DNA of 64,000 bases, taken from Camellia lanceoleosa (lineage: Eukaryota > Streptophyta > Magnoliopsida > Ericales > Theaceae). Where the stretch lies: contig CM045767.1 of assembly GCA_025200525.1 (NCBI GenBank), forward strand, positions 5,653,437 through 5,717,436. Reading direction: 5' to 3'. Of the stretch, positions 39,115 through 52,063 are shown one piece after another. Position 1 is the first letter of the stretch; every line of letters begins with the position of its first letter. The position numbers and the translations under genes are program-made. The notes under the pieces were generated by a model. The model was not told the DNA's origin. It saw nothing but the letters and a program-made list of their open reading frames with translations, and searched no databases.

Positions 39115-40840
39115 GTTTCCCTTACCTCTTTTTTTTCGAAAGTTTTGACGAGTTCGGATTTTATTCCAAGGAATCAACCAAACGATCACCCTTTAGCCAA
39201 ATATCTTGTACAGGAACCAAAATTTTATTCGAAATGAGAGACTCGGTCTAACATTTCTCCATAAAATTAAGGTTCCCTCAAAGTCAGTGGCCCAAAGGTT
39301 TTTACCTGATGAAAAGAACTTTCCATAATTTCGGAACTCTATTCAAATTTTATTTTCAAAAAATTCCCAACGAATTTTAGATCTTATTCCAAGAAATCAA
39401 TCAAACAGTCACCTTATAGTCAAATGTCTTCTAAGGAAATTCAAAATTTCACTTCAGAGTGAAAGACTCGGTCATCACCTCCTCATCAACACTTTTCCAT
39501 AAAATCAAATTCCCTCTAAAGTCAAAAACCTAAGTATTTCTGTCTGATCAAAAACTTTCCATAATTTCTAAAATTCTATTCAGGTTTTCTTTCACAATTC
39601 TTTCCTCCCAAGGAACTCTCGATCTTATTCCAAGTATCTGATCAAACAATTGTCTCCTTAGTCAAATGTCTTTCTAGGGGATTTTGAATTTTATTCAAAA
39701 TTGAAGATTTGGTCACCACTTCCTCATCTACCATTTTTCATAAAAGTCGAAATTCCCCCCGAAGTCAATGACTTAAAGATTCTTATTTGATCAAACACCT
39801 TCCATAATCTCCGAGGCTATACTTAAGTTGGAAAGTTCCTTTTTTTTTTTAGAGGTTATTCTTTAATAACATGTTTTCTTGGGGATTTAAATTTTAAAAA
39901 GGCAATCATTCTTTTCTTTTTCCTCTTCTTCTTTGATCACTAAGGTAAGAACTCAAATTCAAACTCAAATTCTTTAAAATTGGGAAACCACCCCCCTAAC
40001 TTACTACTGATTACTCAAATCATGATCAAAATATGAATCACTGCCTATATTGAAACTCCAAATCTTCGTAACTGCATCATTGCCCCCAAATAACTCGGAT
40101 TGCCACAGAATCAAATCACTGCCACGTCAGACTCCCCAGACTTTGGGAATGAAATCACTGTCTTTCTCGTTGTTAGATCGCTGGAATCAAATCAAATCGT
40201 TTCCAAAATATCACATAAGCACATAATTTGCATTCATGCCTATTTGCGGGGGGTAGGATTGCCCTGTCCTAATTTAGAAGTCAGACCTAGGATTCACTAA
40301 ATCATTCAAAGAGGCAATAATACAATCCTGGGAAGGAGGGTATCCTGCCCTAGTTTGGAAGCTACTAATGCTCTCTCCATGAAAAAGGAGGTAAGTTTGG
40401 TCACAAAAGGGCACATCAGTTGTTACTATCAACATACCAATCCTTCCACAAGGGAATGATCAAACAGTACTAGTAGCATAGCCTCATGCTTGCCTTATTG
40501 ACATAACATAACCCACGAATAGTGTCCGGGATACTATGCAACAAACCCGAGGATAGGTGAATGGAACCAGTTAAGTTTGTTTAACACTTACCATTGGATC
40601 TCGAAGTCATCGTCATTACCCATTGGGTGATAGTTGCCCGACCAAGGGAATTCTGAGGAATTTAAAGGATTCCTACCAGAGCGATCAATCTAAACAATTG
40701 TCTTTCCATTACTTATTGTTTCCCGAAATGTGCCCCAATTTATTTTCAAAAGTGCGTGATCAAATTTCAACTTCTATTTTTTTCAAAATCCTTTTTCAAA
40801 ATAAAGTGCCGTTTTTTTTTTTTTCCTTTAAAATTTCACT
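39115..40840. repeat. 1.7-kb tandem array, unit 1
   Basis: Starts 'gtttcccttacctc' at 39115 and runs 1726 bases to the next identical start. Landmarks match units 2 and 3 throughout. No long open frame is conserved among units and no terminal inverted repeats or LTR ends were found; the few open frames (40100-40300, 40623-40874) are short and lack family features. Confidence 0.95.
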
Positions 40841-42567
40841 GTTTCCCTTACCTCTTTTTTTTCGAAAGTTTTGACGAGTTCGGATTTTATTCCAAGGAAT
40901 CAACCAAACGATCACCCTTTAGCCAAATATCTTGTACAGGAACCAAAATTTTATTCGAAATGAGAGACTCGGTCTAACATTTCTCCATAAAATTAAGGTT
41001 CCCTCAAAGTCAGTGGCCCAAAGGTTTTTACCTGATGAAAAGAACTTTCCATAATTTCGGAACTCTATTCAAATTTTATTTTCAAAAAATTCCCAACGAA
41101 TTTTAGATCTTATTCCAAGAAATCAATCAAACAGTCACCTTATAGTCAAATGTCTTCTAAGGAAATTCAAAATTTCACTTCAGAGTGAAAGACTCGGTCA
41201 TCACCTCCTCATCAACACTTTTCCATAAAATCAAATTCCCTCTAAAGTCAAAAACCTAAGTATTTCTGTCTGATCAAAAACTTTCCATAATTTCTAAAAT
41301 TCTACTCGGGTTTTCTTTCACAATTCTTTCCTCCCAAGGAGCTCTCGATCTTATTCCAAGTATCTGATCAAACAATTGTTTCCTTAGTCAAATGTCTTTC
41401 TAGGGGATTTCGAATTTTATTCAAAATTGAAGATTTGGTCACCACTTCGTCATCTACCATTTTTCATAAAAGTCGAAATTCCCCCCGAAGTCAATGACTT
41501 AAAGATTCTTATTTGATCAAACACCTTCCATAATCTTCGAGGCTCTACTTAAGTTGGAAAGTTCCTTTTTTTTTTTTTAGAGGTTATTCTTTAATAACAT
41601 GTTTTCTTGGGGATTTAAATTTTAAAAAGGCAATCATTCTTTTCTTTTTCCTCTTCTTCTTTGATCACTAAGGTAAGAACTCAAATTCAAACTCAAATTC
41701 TTTAAAATTGGGAAACCACCCCCCTAACTTACTACTGATTACTCAAATCATGATCAAAATATGAATCACTGCCTATATTGAAACTCCAAATCTTTGTAAC
41801 TGCATCATTGCCCCCAAATAACTCGGATTGCCACAGAATCAAATCACTGCCACGTCAGACTCCCCAGACTTTGGGAATGAAATCATTGTTTTTCTCGTTG
41901 TTAGATCGCTGGAATCAAATCAAATCGTTTCCAAAATATCACATAAGCACATAATTTGCATTCATGCCTATTTGCGGGGTAGGGTTGCCCTGTCCTAATT
42001 TAGAAGTCAGACCTAGGATTCACTAAATCATTCAAAGAGGCAATAATACAATCCTGGGAAGGAGGGTATCCTGCCCTAGTTTGGAAGCTACTAATGCTCT
42101 CTCCATGCAAAAGGAGGTATGTTTGGTCACAAAAGGGCACATCAGTTGTTACTATCAACATACCAATCCTTCCACAAGGGAATGATCAAACAGTACTAGT
42201 AGCATAGCCTCATGCTTGCCTTATTGACATAACATAACCCACGAATGGTGTCCGGGATACTATGCAACAAACCCGAGGATAGGTGAATGGAACCAGTTAA
42301 TTTTGTTTAACACTTACCATTGGATCTCGAAGTCATCGTCATCACCCATTGGGTGATAGTTGCCTGACCAAGGGAATTCTGAGGAATTTAAAGGATTCCT
42401 ACCAGAGCGATCAATCTAAACAATTGTCTTTCCATTACTTATTGTTTCCCGAAATGTGCCCCAATTTATTTTCAAAAGTGCGTAATCAAATTTCAACTTC
42501 TATTTTTTTCAAAATCCTTTTTCAAAATAAAGTGCCGTTTTTTTTTTTTTTCCTTTAAAATTTCAAT
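40841..42567. repeat. 1.7-kb tandem array, unit 2
   Basis: 1727 bases, differing from unit 1 by scattered single-base changes and poly-T length. It abuts both neighbours without spacer. Confidence 0.95.
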
Positions 42568-44252
42568 GTTTCCCTTACCTCTTTTTTTTCGAAAGTTTTA
42601 ACGAGTTCGGATTTTATTCCAAGGAATCAACCAAACGATCACCCTTTAGCCAAATATCTTGTACAGGAACCAAAATTTTATTCGAAATGAGAGACTCGGT
42701 CTAACATTTCTCCATAAAAGTAAGGTTCCCTCAAAGTCAGTGGCCCAAAGGTTTTTACCTGATGAAAAGAACTTTCCATAATTTCGGAACTCTATTCAAA
42801 TTTTATTTTCAAAACATTCCCAACGAATTTTAGATCTTATTCCAAGAAATCAATCAAACAGTCACCTTATAGTCAAATGTCTTCTAAGGAAATTCAAAAT
42901 TTCACTTCAGAGTGAAAGACTCGGTCATCATATCCTCATCAACACTTTTCCATAAAATCAACCTAAGTATTTCTGTCTGATCAAAAACTTTTCATAATTT
43001 CTAAAATTCTACTCGGGTTTTCTTTCACAATTCTTTCCTCCCAAGGAGCTCTCGATCTTATTCCAAGTATCTGATCAAACAATTGTCTCCTTAGTCAAAT
43101 GTCTTTCTAGGGGATTTCGAATTTTATTCAAAATTGAAGATTTGGTCACCACTTCCTCATCTACCATTTTTCATAAAAGTCGAAATTCCCCCTGAAGTCA
43201 ATGACTTAAAGATTCTTATTCGATCAAACACCTTCCATAGTCTTCGAGGCTCTACTTAAGTTGGAAAGTTCCTTTTATTTTTTTAGATGTTTTCTTGGGG
43301 ATTTAAATTTTAAAAAGGCAATCATTCTTTTCTTTTTCCTCTTCTTCTTTGATCACTAAGGTAAGAACCCAAATTCAAACTCAAATTCTTTAAAATTGGG
43401 AAACCACCCCCCTAACTTACTACTGATTACTCAAATCATGATCAAAATATGAATCACTGCCTATATTGAAACCCCAAATCTTTGTAACTGCATCATTGCC
43501 CCCAAATAACTCGGATTGCCACAGAATCAAATCACTGCCACGTCAGACTCCCCAGACTTTGGGAATGAAATCACTGTCTTTCTCGTTGTTAGATCGCTGG
43601 AATCAAATCAAATCGTTTCCAAAATATCACATAAGCACATAATTTGCATTCATGCCTATTTGCGGGGTAGGGTTGCCCTGTCCTAATTTAGAAGTCAGAC
43701 CTAGGATTCACTAAATCATTCAAAGAGGCAATAATACAATCCTGGGAAGGAGGGTATCCTGCCCTAGTTTGGAAGCTACTAATGCTCTCTCCATGCAAAA
43801 GGAGGTATGTTTGGTCACAAAAGGGCACATCAGTTGTTACTATCAACATACCAATCCTTCCACAAGGGAATGATCAAACAGTACTAGTAGCATAGCCTCA
43901 TGCTTGCCTTATTGACATAACATAACCCACGAATGGTGTCCGGGATACTATGCAACAAACCCGAGGATAGGTGAATGGAACCAGTTAATTTTGTTTAACA
44001 CTTACCATTGGATCTCGAAGTCATCGTCATCACCCATTGGGTGATAGTTGCCTGACCAAGGGAATTCTGAGGAATTTAAAGGATTCCTACCAGAGCGATC
44101 AATCTAAACAATTGTCTTTCCATTGCTTTGTTTCCCGAAATGTGCCCCAATTTATTTTCAAAAGTGCTTGATCAAATTTCAACTTCTATTTTTTTCAAAA
44201 TCCTTTTTCAAATAAAGTGCCCTTTTTTTTATTTAAAATTTCAATGTTTCCC
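42568..44252. repeat. 1.7-kb tandem array, unit 3, slightly shortened
   Basis: About 1680 bases; two small losses compared with units 1 and 2 (near 42960, and near 43285 where the 'gaggttattctttaataac' segment is missing). It ends in 'caatgtttcccc' at 44252, after which the sequence switches at once to GCS1 intron sequence. Confidence 0.93.
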
Positions 44253-44257
44253 CTTCA

Positions 44258-46617
44258 ATAACATTATTTGCAAGTTTCAAATTCAAAACTGCTCTACATC
44301 AAATTTCTTATTTACATGACAAACATTCCTGATAGAGATTTGATGTAGGCTGGAAAAGAATCCAGTAGCTAAAGGTCAGAAGGATCCTAAAAAAACTAGG
44401 ATCAACCTGAAATCTAGTAAAATCTGATCTTGGTTATAAGTCAGATTATTATTATTATTATTATATCAACATAAGCTTGACTTTATAAGCCCTGGGGATA
44501 TAAAACAAGACCTAGAAATAAAAAAAGGACGGTCAAAAGACAACATCATCTCTAAAATTTTGTTCTCCAAAAAAAGCCTTCCAAATACTTTATTGCAGCA
44601 GAAATTCATAAGTCTGTTAGGCCTAAAGTTACTTAACCTACAGGCCACTCTAATTAGCAATTGACTTGTCCCCTAATTAAATCATGCAGACAATCAAGCT
44701 AAATCAAATAAACCTTTTACAGCTAACCTGTAAACCCAGCCCATGTATCCTAATAACTTCTGTAAACTCAAACCACCTCTCTTCCTCTCTCTCCCTCAAA
44801 ACGCAGTTAATCATATTAGATGGAGATAGTGTGTTTCAAATGGAATTCATGAAGACATAATTGATTTGATATGATTAAGACGATCACATACAGATCTGTA
44901 AAACTTACATTAGAGTTACTTGGGACTGAGATTTTTGATTGGCCATAAAAGTAGCCAATTCCACCCAACAAACTCGCAACTGCAGCCTTACCAGTGGAGA
45001 TGGACTCAGAATCAAGCTGAAAACAACATATCATAATATCAGAACAGTTCATTTTATGCAAAATATAGATTTTGTACAATCGAATACAACTTAAACATAA
45101 AACGAAATGGCCACCAGGATTATTTGAACTGCTTGACATTTTATTTTGGTAAGCTAAGTAAGATTCATTTAAAAAAGGCATCAAGGGAATGCCATCCGTA
45201 TACGAAAGAGGAGAAGAAAAAAAAACCCTATACATCTTCATGTGTATCAAAAAGCTCTACAAAATTTAAGAGTTGGTCAAGAAAAGAGATCATTGGAATT
45301 GTATAATTTTCCTTAAAATCTTGATCACAAAATTTAAGAATTGGTCAAGCTCTCCCTAAGCCTCGAAAAAAAAGGGAGACAAGCATCATTGTTCTTTTCA
45401 AACTGAGAGCTGAAAAAGTCTCCTTAAGCCTATGAACTGGCTGAATAACTTTTATTAACATATTCATAATTTTAAGTTTAAACACAATGACACCATCCAA
45501 ATAATAATAATAAGAATAACAATAATAATAATAAAAACTGTATCTTAAGAATTGTATAATTTTCCTGCAGTCACCAATGTGACTAGGCTTATAGTGACAT
45601 GTTACTTGCAACAAAACTATCGAAGACACGCCATGATCCTAAAAATTCTGCATACAGTTATTTGATTTCAAAAAACAAATGACACAAATATAAGGATTTC
45701 ATATGAATGGATACCTCATCAGCCAAATTAAAGCATTTTTTGAATTTGTCATCAAATTCTTTTTCCTTCTCATCTAGTTGACTAGTCAGTAAGGTACCCA
45801 AAAGTATGAAGCAAAATTATCACAACTTACAAAGCTGAAATAAATAGCTTGTGCTATTGAAAGTAAACAAAAAAATTACAAGAAATTGGGGTATAAGTCA
45901 ACGTGTCCATACAAAAAGGATTGTAATATTGCACACCAAAAAAAGAAATATAATTTCGGGACGGGGGTTCAACTTGTTTATGCAAAAGGAATATGATCCT
46001 ACATTCAGAAGATATTTCAATTCCCCAAAGAGCGAAAAGTTCAAAAAATATTTAAATTTAAAATAAACAGGGAAATTTGGTCGGAGGACTGGGATACGTG
46101 GTCAGGAAAATGGTACTATTATGCTGAGTTCTTGTCAATGACATTGACATCATCACATTGCCTATTGACTTAAAATCTTGATCACAGCGCACCCATCTTA
46201 TCTCCACACCCTCCCGTGAGAATGACTGCACTACACCACTCACTTCTTTTAACAGCGTTAACAACTTCACTCTTCATTTCCTCTGCTAAATCAAATTATG
46301 AATTGACCTGAATCCCATCTCTGTAACAATTCTTTGAAGTTTTTATTCTAGGTCTTTTAGACAACAATCATTCCCAAAGTTGTCCACACCCCACCCCCCC
46401 CCCCCCCCCCCTCCTCCTCCTCCTCCTCCTCCTCCTCCTCCTCCTCTTAATCAGCATGCCCGTTTACTCTCCTTTGTCTATTAAGTTGATCTTTTTCCTT
46501 CTCACTGAACTTGTCCACCAAGTTAATTAAAAAATGTAAGTGAAGGTTTTCATGTAATCCTATATGCAGTCCTCTAGATTTCATGACTTCCTAGCATACT
46601 GCTAAATATTTTTGGTT
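44258..46617 (-). repeat. Segmental duplication, left copy (GCS1 introns and exons 8-9)
   Basis: This stretch matches 61684-64000 almost base for base by eye, introns included, with scattered substitutions and small indels. Examples are the shared 'tcagattattattattatta' block, the 'gttaggcctaaagttactta' block and the 'aattggggtataagtcaacg' block. Matching begins at about 44258 directly after the tandem array and runs to the point where the right copy leaves the window. Confidence 0.95.
46389..46446. repeat. C-run plus CTC triplet microsatellite in intron 7
   Basis: About 20 C followed by about eleven CTC/TCC triplets. The equivalent place in the right copy (63815-63830) has only a short C run, so the expansion arose after duplication or was lost in the other copy. 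Confidence 0.9.
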
Positions 46618-49600
46618 GCCTCTTTTCAAATTGAAAAGAGGTTATTTACCTCAAATCTAATTCTGCAGTCTTTCTTGTTTGGCAATACCAACAAGCAGCC
46701 TGTTTTCTTGTGCTTCTGATAAGTTATACCAGTATTACTTATAAGGAAGTTTCATAAAGAATGAGACACTTGTAATCTTATAAACACAATGTTCACAATC
46801 AAGATAAAGGAAACATGCACAGAAGTTGACAGAAGATACCTGTAAGGCTGCTGAGACGTTCTTTAAGTCTTGAATCTTTTACGCCAGTTCAAGATATAAA
46901 AGCTACATCTGTTCTGAAAGAAATCCTACCCAAGATCTGCATAAAAAACAGAAAAGCATATGGGGTAGAAGAGAAATGGAAACCTGAGAATGGCAATCAT
47001 AGTCCGTGGACACATGTAACCTGTTACCTCCCTGACTGCCTACCTGAAATACTAAAATGTTTGAAGAATCATCGGTAGTGTCTGAGAGTTGCAAATGACC
47101 AAACTTCCTCACCTAACAACACATACAAGAGTGTGAGTGAGCAAGCAAGCAAGCGCGCACACACACACAGCATAAGTGAAAGAACCACTGCTGAAAACTG
47201 AAACATGAAACACTAGTACGATTATAACACTGTAAAATGGAAGCAAATGAATGTTTTACCAATAGTAGAAATCAACATGATTTAGCATGCAGAAAAAACA
47301 GCAGACAACAAAAAACATTAATTCTTACTTGGGCTCCAAGATTTTGCTGGACAAGGTCTGATAAATTGTGAATGTGAGATGTCCTAAAGCCAGAATAATG
47401 GAATTCCAAATCATCCTGCAAGAAATTGGTTTGAGATTAAAGCTGAATTAAAAATATTGTTGGGGCCACAAAATACATAAACATGGAGGAGCACAGGCAT
47501 GCATGAGTAATTATTTCCTCTTTCACAATGAAGGTTCCCGTGCATCTATCTGACAAGATACCATTGATTCTAAATTTAGATTCCAACTGCCAACATCTGT
47601 TCGTGATCCAAAAGCCAGGAGAGAATTCTCACCAATGTTCAGGATCTCCCTACTCAAACTCAAAGCGTTCCCATCTTCATCTGCAAGATAGAAGAAAAGG
47701 TGCACAGTTTGCATCTGCTCACTAAGCTTGGATCTGATAAAAAAAAGCCATTATAACAAATGAACAAAACATAAGCCAGCAATACCATCCTACTTCTAGC
47801 AACTCCCAATTTAAGAATAGAAGATATTCAAGAATTCATGATATGAAACAAAAATGTGAAAACTATAAATTATGTTAAGTAAGAGAACATAAATGTAATT
47901 TACCAATTCTTACAGAGTATACAAAGTCGAATTTGAAAAAAAAAAAAAGAAAAAGAAAAAGAAAAAATAGAACCTCACTGCCATAGTCCAAGAAGCGAGC
48001 AAGTTTCTTTAGTCATATTTGTAAGCCATGACATGAGGCACAGATCTAAAGAGAGCTTCCTAGGCTATACTTCAAAGTGTGAAGCACGTGGCAAGCACAT
48101 AGGTTTTGAACTTAAGAATAGCCACATCCTTATATATTGCTGAATTCATTAACAAATAAATATTTTTCTCAAAATTAAGACTTCTAGGATAAGAACACAT
48201 TCTAATCTTCATCCTGTCATTGTTTGTATCAATGCTGTCATTAATTAAATTTAATTCATTCATTTCTTTGGGGGGTTTCAATAAATTGTTTGCAATTAAA
48301 ATTCAACAGAACTAAACATTTTTTATGATCCTTTGTTTTCGTCTTTAGTCCCAAAATTGTATTTAATTTACAAAAATCAATTGTTAGCTGATGATATGAT
48401 GTGTAATTCCTAAATATAGACCTTTTAAAATTTCCCCCCAAAAATATACATTTATTTGATAAATTTCCAAACACACATTTAACCCATGAGAAGTATTCAT
48501 TCAGTACAAGTTTGCTTTCGACAATATAGAAGTACTGTTACAAAGCATCCACAATATAAAACTACTACTATAACAATGGGTAAATGTACTGGCAACACAA
48601 ATACACAACCCAATCGTTAGTACTGATGAGTGTATTCTTACAAGGTCCCATAATTAATGCCTAAACTGTTAAAAATGCAAACCAATAATTCCCAGCATCT
48701 TGACTGTGTAAAATTTCAAACAAATAAAAACCATAACATAGGAAAAAATGTGGGCAATTGCCGTAAAATGGTCAATGACGGGTATATGGATGTTAATCAA
48801 GGCTAACACACATTTCTTTTTATGCAAACCAATAATTTCCACCTCAGATTCACATGCTATTTTCTTATAGGTTGTCTTGTAGAAAATCTCCAGTTTTGGG
48901 GCTATATCCACTAAACAAAACATGCTTATTAGAGGTATTTGATAAGACAAATGTAAGATTGGTGGGAAAGATATTTACTTCTCACTTTGCACATCAATTA
49001 GAACTGCCCAGTCCCCTCCATAGCCACTGCCATCTTCTTTGGATTTCAAAAAACTTGTCATCAAGGTCATATCTTGGTCAACTAGCATTTGACGTCCATA
49101 ATCCCGTCCATTGTGACACGCCCAACCGTATGTCTTCAATGCATCTGAATCTTGGCAGACATGTCGCATGAAATATCTTCCATCCTTTAAACCAAGCCAC
49201 ATCAATCCAGCAACCAGAGACTGTGGAGTCCTGACAACTACAACTGTTAATTTTATTTATTTTTTGATAAATAACTGTTAATTACAACCATCTTTACCAC
49301 AATGGATAAAATTGAAAGGGTTAACAAACTTCACAGTGAATTTATGGAACCTCTTGGGATCGAAGAAACAATGCTCAAACACAATATATAAATATCACAT
49401 ATAATATAAACCAGTCATCCTCGGCTCCTTTTATTTCAAATCAAAACACCCATTATTTTGACTCATAATTTTGAAAGCGACCCTGCTACACAATTCTGAA
49501 TTAATTTTTATATGAAAATTATGTTCGTAAATCATTTTACAGTCATAAAAAAGGAATTTTATTTTCCCCTCTCTCTCTGCCACTTCTTTGTATTGCTGTA

Positions 49601-49672
49601 GTAAACATAAGTCTTAAACTGGAGGCAAACATCATAAACTTTGTTATTAAATTCACCACTTGTTAGGATGAT

Positions 49673-49880
49673 TAGCTAGTCCCCATTTGGCTTTGGCAAA
49701 ATAAGCTGCTTTTTTTTTTTTGGGCTAAAGCCCATTTGTTTTCGGCTAAAAAAGCAACTAAAAATTTTTTAAAAAATCAACTTTCCCACTAGAAAAAACT
49801 ACATTTTTTAGAAACAATGAAAGCAACAGTTTATAGATTCTATGATATACATGTACATACATATATATATATATATATAT
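49673..49880. repeat. 'ccatttggctttggcaaaat' repeat and TA microsatellite
   Basis: Within the truncated GCS1 copy (intron 2): a short dispersed repeat related to 18330-18600, followed by a TA run near 49862-49880. Confidence 0.5.
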
Positions 49881-50404
49881 AAACTAAAAAAAGTGCAGAT
49901 AAAATTTGACAAAAGGCAGTGGAATACCTCGCACGAATTCCAAGATAAACGCTAGGGTGATAAGTTCCCCAATACAAGCTCTCCTTGTGATCACCTTGAA
50001 ACTACAACAATTGATTCATCCAAATCTCAGTAACACACACAACATCATACACACACACACACACAAATATATATATATATATATTATATGAGTTCATTCA
50101 AATTGTAGATGAAAGTCTCACCTGAGGAAGATCCATGATCTTTGGGGCAGGGAATGGGGTCACGACCCTGGGTTTCTGAGGATGTTCAACGGCAATTATA
50201 AGTCGATGAATCATGAAAAGGACAATCAAGAACGCGATGATAACAAACCCTAGAAGAACTTTGAGATCAACATTTAAGAGGCGAATGAGACTGTGGTCTC
50301 TGCTTCTGTGCTTTCGGAGTTTGGGATTGCGGAGAGGGGTTCGATCTTCGTCGGCGTCTGTATTTGATTCTGCTTCTCGCACTTCGTCGCCCACTTCCAG
50401 CCAT

Positions 50405-51409
50405 TTTCAGATCAGTGAGCACTGAGGAGAGAGAGTAGAGAGAGAGAGAGAGAGAGAAGAAGATGAAGATGGACATGTGCCGTGGACTTTGGCTGGGCGA
50501 GTGTGGAGCCTTGTCTGGCTCAAGTTTAGGCCCAATTAGTAATGACGCTCAATTAGCAAATATTGGCCCACTTTTAGGCCCATTGTTTAATTGAAGCCCA
50601 ATTTGACAAACTTTGCTGTCCAACTAGCCCAGGCAAACTTGGAAAAACCGGAGTACAAGCAATAATCAATATTTCTAATACTAGTAATTAGGGTCGAAAA
50701 TGAACCAAGTAATAGGTTGTTTAATTTTGATTTGATAATTTAATGAGTTTAAAATTATATTCAAATTTGATTTTTTTTATATAATGAATTGATTTTGAAT
50801 GAATTTTTAACAAGTTGTACACAAGTCGAGTTTAAATAACTTTATTTTGGGAATATAGAATAAAAGCCATCATATTGGTTTATTGGGGTTATATCACCTC
50901 TACTTTTTTGTACGTTTTCTTAAAAAAAACCAATAAATAGCTTTGTTAGCTTTTTTCCTATTTCCCAAAAGTCAAGTAGTAGAACTTAACAAAGGATGCT
51001 TTTCATGGCATTAAAAATTTATAAGGAAAGAAAGAAAAAAGAAAAATATTATTGTTATTTTTCCATGTAAGCAAAAGTGTTGAGTTAAATTTCACTTATC
51101 ACTCGTTCTACCAAAATTTTTTTTGCCTCTGTCACTTTTAATAATTAATCTTTATAGTTTAAATCAAGTTGCAATTAATGTCACATTTTCATTGTACATA
51201 TGACCTTAATAAGTTGACAAAACTTATTATATGAGCCATAGGTATTAGCACCTTTATATTTTCATCAAAATTTCACTTTAATTCTTGCATCAGTACCAAA
51301 ATTTCACTTTGATATCTCCATTTTAAATTTGTGTTAGCTTCATTAACAGTAGATAAATAGAAAAATGACATCACAACTATCAAGTATAAAAAGATTAATT
51401 GTCACAACT
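50405..51409. other. Upstream flank of the truncated GCS1 copy
   Basis: Would hold the promoter of the copy. Beyond the CT-rich leader I see no exon or element. AT-rich from 50680 on. Confidence 0.5.
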
Positions 51410-52063
51410 AAGGCCAGGTTTGGCAAGTCCCAAAAAATCAAAAAAGTCGAAAAGTTACACAAAAAGTAAAAAAGTCATTACTATTCACAAATAAAAAATA
51501 TTAAAAAAATATTTTATACTTTTTGTAATACAGAAGTTTGAATTACACTGTCAGCCGTACTGCCCTAGCAGGAAGGCAGGTCATACACTTTTTGGGCAAA
51601 ATTTTTTTTTACATATGTAAAGCCACAAAATTTGATAGTAATGTTGGGTCCTTGGGGGCCCACTAAGGGTTCCGTTTTGATAATCCGAAGCGTTTAATAT
51701 GTAGAACTCGTTGAGTACTATATGTCTGTAAAAAATCACATTGATCGGATGTCGTTAACTATATGATCAAATCAGTTTTGTATAAACAAAATGGATGGTG
51801 TGATAGTTAACTATTGAAAAAAAACTAAACCAATCATATATCTATCGATATCCGATCAACGTAATTTTTTACAGACATATAATACTTGACAAGTTGTACA
51901 TATTGAACGGTTCAGATTATTAAAATATGACCTATGGTAGCCCCTATGGACCGACCATCACTGTCCAAACACTTTGCCTTGAAGAAGGCAATAATTTGTT
52001 GTGTAAGACACACTGCCCCAGCAGGGCAACCGTACAACCTACTCAACTTTCTTTCCCTATACA
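51410..52063. repeat. AAAGTC-type repeat and unassigned sequence
   Basis: 51410-51610 has 'aggtttggcaagtccc' and 'aaaaaagtcgaaaagttac', matching the dispersed family. In 51660-51930 the block around 'atatgtctgtaaaaaatcac' (51719) recurs inverted as 'gtaattttttacagacatat' (51860), so the segment 51700-51900 forms a long imperfect inverted repeat. Confidence 0.5.

Larger units (their letters stand above)
44909..50404 (-). pseudogene. GCS1: GCS1-like glucosidase I, truncated 5' copy (exons 1-9)
   Basis: Nine exons: 50404-50122, 50001-49928, 49230-48979, 47733-47562, 47415-47329, 47112-47044, 46936-46840, 45797-45715 and 45016-44909. They encode the start MAGSGRRSARSRIK, a membrane anchor (LKVLLGFVIIAFLIVLFMI), KPRVVTPFPAPKIMDLPQ, FQGDHKESLYWGTYHPSVYL and later VHLFFYLADEDGN, ending with [20 protein letters not shown]1 removes the outermost glucose of N-glycans in the endoplasmic reticulum; the catalytic part is absent here. 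Defects: exon 1 changes frame between the SARSRIK start and the DADEDRTPLRNP stretch, as by one extra base; exon 7 has TGA (46891-46889) where relatives have Gly; the acceptor before exon 8 reads GG rather than AG (45799-45798). Sequence stops at the tandem array with no exon 10. A CT run lies in the leader (50426-50456). Confidence 0.93.

Noticed and set aside
39115..44252. The array as tandem LTRs of one retrotransposon
   Set aside because: No TG...CA ends, primer site or target duplication at unit borders; kept as an unclassified tandem repeat.
46058..46270. 70-residue open frame preserved in both GCS1 copies (also 63475-63687)
   Set aside because: It lies within intron 7 and is preserved because the whole intron is duplicated recently; no family features.
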